A stretch of DNA of 50,000 nucleotides, taken from contig NC_135566.1 in assembly GCF_964340395.1 (NCBI RefSeq), forward strand, positions 9,377,501 through 9,427,500, in the 5' to 3' direction. How positions within the stretch are numbered: the stretch's first letter is position 1; each line of letters starts with the position of its first letter. Below, one piece after another: positions 44,538 through 50,000 of the stretch. Below the pieces are notes generated by a model, which was not told the DNA's origin, did not search any database, and was given only the letters and a program-made list of their open reading frames with translations. The position numbers and the translations under genes were made by a program. Source of the DNA: Glandiceps talaboti (Eukaryota > Hemichordata > Enteropneusta > Spengelidae).

Positions 44538-46936
44538 AACGCGTTTAGATAAGCCTTCTTTCCTCAGTCATCACGCGCAATTGAAGCACTTTTACGCTTT
44601 CCTAGCAAGACAAAAATAAACTATAAGAATGACAAAGAACATGTATATGCCACGTTCTTTGAAATTCTCTAAAGAGTAATCCTCTCCCAGTCACCCACCT
44701 AACACTAGTTTGACCTTTAACCTTTTGTGTCACAGCTTATACAAGTTGACACATAATTATCAACCTAGTGTCGTCACCTAATTTCGTCTAATCTCATCTG
44801 TTTCAAACATCTAACTACATTATGACTGTAGTTCAAATCTTAGAGTAAAGCAACATACATTTTGATGTGTTATTCGTCTTTGCTGTCAGTAAAAAGTTGA
44901 AATAGCTTCAAACTGCGTATCATTGGAATATATATCACTGTACTCCAAACACGATATCTCACGGTATCTCTGTTTTAGGTTGCTGCGGTGAATTTTATTT
45001 TGGGGTAGAGATATTTACAGTTTGTCAGCAAGACGTAAGCGCCAAGTGGTCTGGAAAGTTCTATTTCCGAAAACAAGCATGTTAAAGAGACACTTTCTTT
45101 CTGTGCGCATGTGCCACTGCTTGACTACTGTCTGTTCGCATATACAAGGCTTTCTCTATCATAATGAAAAGAGGTGGGTCAGAAACACCTGAACAGTGTT
45201 ACAATATATTATTTCGTTTTTTCAATTTGGTTTCCCGACAGTGTTTTCTCTATATTTTCGCGGAAGATTCTGTTTCGTGCACGTGTCGATCGAAATTACA
45301 CTTTATATGCGTATACGCTTTTCTGAAGTATGTCAACCATTTTAGTAAATCTAACATTTTATGCACGCGTATCTGACAAACATTCCCACTTTTGTAAATG
45401 AATACTAAAAACGACTTAAATATTTGACTAGATTCGCAACTGAACAGGCTTTTTCGAATGATTGGACAACCCCACCCCAAAAAAAAAATTAAAAAAATTA
45501 AAAATAAAAAAGTTAAAAAAAAAGAAGGGTTGGAAGCCGTTGACGTTTTGTTATTACTAACACGAGTCTCCAAAACAAGCCTGTCTAGAAAAGATAAACT
45601 ATTAACATTGATTACAGACACTCCGTACATCGACGGAGATTCAAGTGATTTGTACATTCATACGAACAAGGTTTTCTTCTTGTAACAGAATCAGTAAAAG
45701 CGTATAGGTACTTACGCTAATCGAAGTGAATGACCGAATATCTGACATTGCCTAACAAGTCACAATCACGTCCTACACACAAAAAAAAATTGCATCGTGA
45801 CGTCTGAAAGACCTCGCTATATGTTTCACATCCTATATATATTGTGATTTCATGCACCTAGTAATTTCAACCCAACAACGTTTCATGTGATTATTTCACG
45901 TTTCTAAATAATAACCCCGTGTTTTACAATAAGTGGATAGAAACGCTTCTCGAGTGAATTACTCATTTTGGAAATCCAATTTAGGAACCGTACAATAAAA
46001 GAGAGAGAGACGAATACCAACGAACTTCACTATAATATACTACTTGATAAATTGGTGAGCTTAAACAACCAAATCAAGGCACTTTATCAGTTTTAACATC
46101 TTTAACCTACGGCATATAGAATTAAATGCTATCTTTGACAATATTTTACCAGCGTGTGTAATCGCTCGCAACAATTTACTGGCGTCTGTAAGTATTAATA
46201 ACGTTTAACAATGGAAGCCATGCAGTTAAAACAGAAAGCTAATGAAAAACAACTGAAACAGAACGCCATCTTTCTCGACAGAAACCGTACCAATATTGTT
46301 AAATTTCATCTTTTGGCGCGAAAAAAAGATTACCGACATTGATATATTATCTTTAGCGAACTTTAGAGCATTCTGTTTCACGTTATCTGCTTGCTCTTGG
46401 ACCAGATTTTGTAATCACCGACAATATTTTCCAGTGCTCATAATCGCCACTGACATGTTACAACCGCTCTCAATCACCAGCTACGTGCACGGACACTCAT
46501 AACTCCTGCATATAAAAAATTGAACCACTAAACTGCACATCCAATTCATTTTTGGTTTGATTTTTGGATAGATTTCCGAGCGAGAGAGGAAAAAAACTAA
46601 TTTACCGTAGCTATTAATTCGCGATGATTCGAGTATCAGCAAAAACATGCACGTGTTTAGCGCTTACGAAATATCAGGTCAAAAGTGTATCAAATCAGGT
46701 GTCAATCATCCAATGGTGCTAAAGTAGATCTTTTTAGTTCACTACTACTTTAGCAGGACAGTTCATCTTGTTTGCAAGGACACTTCAAGTTAATGAACTG
46801 ATGATTAGAACGATGAATATCCAATTGCAAACGTATGTACAGGTATATTTGCATCTGATATAGCTAATGACTGAACATTTTGGTAAACAACGTCGACGTC
46901 TGTACAATCGATCTCCCTTTTCCCAACACACATACA

Positions 46937-47140
<204 letters not shown>

Positions 47141-47930
47141 GTCTTATCTCCCAGTACATTGTACTTTATTAGTAACCATGTCTTACTGCCCTATTTATAC
47201 ACTGCAATACATTCAAATGGTTGCGTTACTCTTCGAAATATGATAGGCAATAAAATACAACAGTATATACTTAAGAAGTGCATTTTAGACACCCAATTAA
47301 ACCGAGCACTCTGTGAAACCACTCTAAATTCGATACATTGAATAATAGACCTCCTCTTGTAACAACAATTCAAATATATTACGATAGGCAATGTCCTTAG
47401 AATACTTAAATAGCTGGTATAATTAAGTAGACCAAGTGTTGTTTCAAGGTTACCAACAGCGATATGCAAACGTTTCAAATTCCCCTTCGATTGTGCACCC
47501 GTAATTGCATGCCCCCAAAACAATATATTAAGTTATTTCTGTGTTTCTCATGATCTGACTGACTGACCGTATGTTTCTTTAATCTCACGAAATAATAGAG
47601 AAAAAATCGACGCCCTCTACGGCAGGAATAGAACAAAATCCCATCCACACTCAGTCTTAGATCTGTTGGTAAGATAGGCGTGTATCTAGGCGAAACTTGT
47701 CGTTCATTGCTAAGCTGGAATTCCGGACCTTCGATACTGATTTATAGTTTTCTTCTGAAGATCTTGTTAAAAGTGCGATTATGCATTGAAAATATCCCCA
47801 ACATATACACCGACCGCCCCCAGCCTGTTTAAGTCGATACGATGACTGAGAAACAGAGAATTAACTAACTAAGGCCACCCTTGTTCATCGTCGTAAAACC
47901 ACTAGCCCTCTTTACGGTAACATTAGGTTT

Positions 47931-48197
47931 TCAATAGGCCATTGCAGACTGCAAACAGGAAATTGAGAATACAGCGCCCTCGCTCAAAATGGGGGTATCA
48001 TCACCTCATAATACTGTTTCTTAAGAGCTTTGTCCCTTGGTATTCTGTAGAATTGTAAATTAGACGTATTGTTCAGATATCGAGGAAAGCAGCAGTACTC
48101 TATGATTAACCAAGTAACCTATACCATGTATACCCCCAAGGTACACACAGACAGGAAGTAGAGCGCCACCATGGCAAATTTTGGAAAGGCCTATTGA
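47931..48197. mobile_element. Possible short inverted-repeat element
   Basis: TCAATAGGCC at 47931-47940 and its exact reverse complement GGCCTATTGA at 48188-48197 frame 267 bp with no ORF. Only 10 bp are perfect, so chance is possible. Confidence 0.3.
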
Positions 48198-48398
48198 TTG
48201 TATCATGGAAAATATGCCCTAGTTTTCGAGATTGCATCTTGTTCTGGTCTGGTCACTTTACAACCATTTTCCGTATATAATATGCCAATGGCAAAATGAG
48301 TTTAGACCAGCACAACCATCGTTTATAGTTTATATTAAATCCCTTTAAAGAAACTCGGGTGAATAATGTTTTTTTTTAAATATAGAATCGTGAGATGT

Positions 48399-48423
48399 AA
48401 AAAAAAAAAAAAAAAAAAAAAAA
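48399..48423 (+). repeat. Poly(A) run, 25 bases
   Basis: Uninterrupted A25. It may be a retroelement tail, but no element body is recognised upstream. Confidence 0.85.
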
Positions 48424-49231
48424 GTATCGATATTTTTTGTTTGAATTAAACACACCAAAGCTATCTCCCTAGTGATGTTTTAATGGATTCAATGCTTAGA
48501 AATCCCATCACTGAATCTACCTCAGTGGACATTTTTTGACATGCTATTTCGATTCAAGTATCGTATATCAGGAAACTTCATCTGTTAGCACTTTAGGCAG
48601 TGAAATCTCAGTTCTCAGTGACGTCTCATCCCAATTATTCCTCATCCAGCAATTAAAGTCCACAAAATCTCCTCGCAATTAAGACTGTTAATAACCGTTA
48701 CTGTTTGTTTCCCAACTTAAAATCAATCCCCCGGATGTTAAAATGATTTGTTTGTTTTGCATCACTTTTCTCATTACAACTCTTGTGTTTTTGTCTTCAC
48801 TATCGATTTTTGTTCGTGCAATGCAAACAACGAACTCCTTTCATAAAAAAACAGAAGCCTTGAAGCGTGGTAAGCCCCGAACAGCGAAACCGCATTAGAT
48901 TCATCCAGTCTCTCTGTAAACATTTTAATCTCAGAAGATGTAGATCTGAGTTGGTTGTGTAATTTACCTAACCAAGATGATGTAGTTAAATCAATCATGG
49001 TTCCCGTGGATGCCTACTGTTCAAATGCAGCAGCATTGCTATTAAGAAGCATCGATCAATTTTGCTGAATCTATTTGCGGTGTTCTTCAGACACATGAGA
49101 CGAAACCGTTGTATTTTTAGGAGTGTCGGCGTATTATAAGTTAGAGCCATCGATAAATAAATACTTTTCTAGCTCTCATTATCTCTGTCGACGCCACAGC
49201 GGGTGTTGGGGGAGCTTATGTTTTAATCCTT

Positions 49232-49350
49232 GTCTGGCTGACTGACTGTCTGTATGTATGTATGTATGTATGTATGTATGTATGTATGTATGTATGTATG
49301 TATGTATGTATGTATGTATGTATGTATGTATGTATGTCTGTATGTCTGTA
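49232..49350. repeat. (CTGA/CTGT)n-(TATG)n microsatellite
   Basis: A few CTGA and CTGT units, then about 21 TATG units ending in CTGT variants. Confidence 0.93.
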
Positions 49351-49607
49351 CTGTACAGCAACAGGTTGAAATATCGTGATTTTATAGGGGTGGCTATTTT
49401 TTGGGTGCTGACCCAGAAATCAATTTGGTTGGATTTATTGTGTCATATTACATGTATGTGTACTCATATACAGATACGTTTACCAAAAGGTGATTCATTA
49501 CTGTTCAGTGTGTATCCAATATTACGAGTAAGCAGTTATATATCTAAGGACACAGTTTTAAAATGTTCCAGCAGCAGCTAATTGATGTCCGAGAGTGCAT
49601 GCGTTGT

Positions 49608-49757
49608 GTTATAACACACTTATTGCCTGGCCTTATTTGGGCACTAGTAGAAGTCATATTACCCCTCATGCTGTTATTTAATAACTATTTTGCCGGCATT
49701 CAGCCTCCAGAAACAGTCGCTAATACCATTCTTCTATATTGCCCGCAACTAGTGTAG
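49608..49757. mobile_element. MITE-like element, family 2, copy B (right end diverged or lost)
   Basis: The left about 110 bp align with copy A at 28075: GTTATAACACACTTATTGCC, GGGCACTAGTAGA, then TGCTGTTAT and TTCAGCCT words in order. The right terminal repeat is not recognisable, so the copy is truncated or decayed. The 64-codon open frame across it is not taken as a gene. Confidence 0.6.
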
Positions 49758-50000
49758 AGTTAACTACTACGTACATTTTAACCAAATAAAAAAAAATTGT
49801 TTGGTTCCCGTTATCCGACCCACCTAGTTTTTCACGCCGACCCTAAACTTTTTTATATACATGTATATTCGAGAAAACAATAAGAAAATCGCGAAAATTG
49901 TGAAGTCTCGCAAGAAGTATTGGATGCGGAAAATGGCATCAACTGAAAAAGACAGTTCTTTCAATCTGTAATGGTTGTACATCTGATGAGAATAAGCCAA

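Noticed and set aside
45458-45685. Lysine-rich 75-codon frame
   Set aside because: The lysines are encoded by an A-rich low-complexity run (45478-45525); the remainder has no domain.
49563-49757. 64-codon frame with hydrophobic centre near the right edge
   Set aside because: It coincides with a family 2 element copy; copy A has no matching open frame, so it is not conserved coding sequence.

Overview
This window looks like AT-rich, gene-poor genomic DNA from an invertebrate bilaterian animal, probably marine. It has spliceosomal introns, multi-kilobase intergenic gaps, dispersed inverted-repeat elements, tRNA-like SINE heads and many long tetranucleotide microsatellites (roughly 3.4 kb, about 7% of the window, summed by hand). 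I cannot name the species. No bacterial-type operon, rRNA, CRISPR array or intact transposase/reverse transcriptase was seen.

The one gene I can establish is a nicotinic acetylcholine receptor alpha-type subunit on the + strand. Six exons join in frame: 9835-9889, 23680-23819, 27726-27770, 29309-29418, 29731-30721 and 31536-31736. They encode 513 residues: signal peptide, Cys-loop ligand-binding domain with the alpha-defining vicinal cysteines, M1-M3 in one exon, and M4 in the last exon. The exon plan (45-bp third exon, 110-bp fourth exon, about 1-kb fifth exon, M4 on its own) matches the vertebrate neuronal alpha2-6/beta2-4 genes rather than alpha7.

Layout: 1-9.8 kb is upstream intergenic DNA with microsatellites, a degenerate 51-54-bp minisatellite, an inverted-repeat element copy and an AT-rich block dense in TAAT/ATTA sites. 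9.8-31.7 kb is the receptor gene; its 13.8-kb first intron holds a 79-bp higher-order tandem repeat, and introns 2 and 3 hold inverted-repeat elements. 31.7-35.1 kb is probable 3' UTR or flank, with a candidate poly(A) signal at 35122. 35-41 kb is intergenic, rich in microsatellites and SINE-like pieces. At 41264-41330 there is a second signal-peptide-like exon with the same phase-1 donor as receptor exon 1. I propose it as the start of a tandem same-strand paralogue whose other exons lie beyond 50 kb. From 41.3 kb to the end I see only repeats and unrecognised non-coding DNA.

The short ORFs outside the receptor are mostly translations of microsatellites or chance frames.
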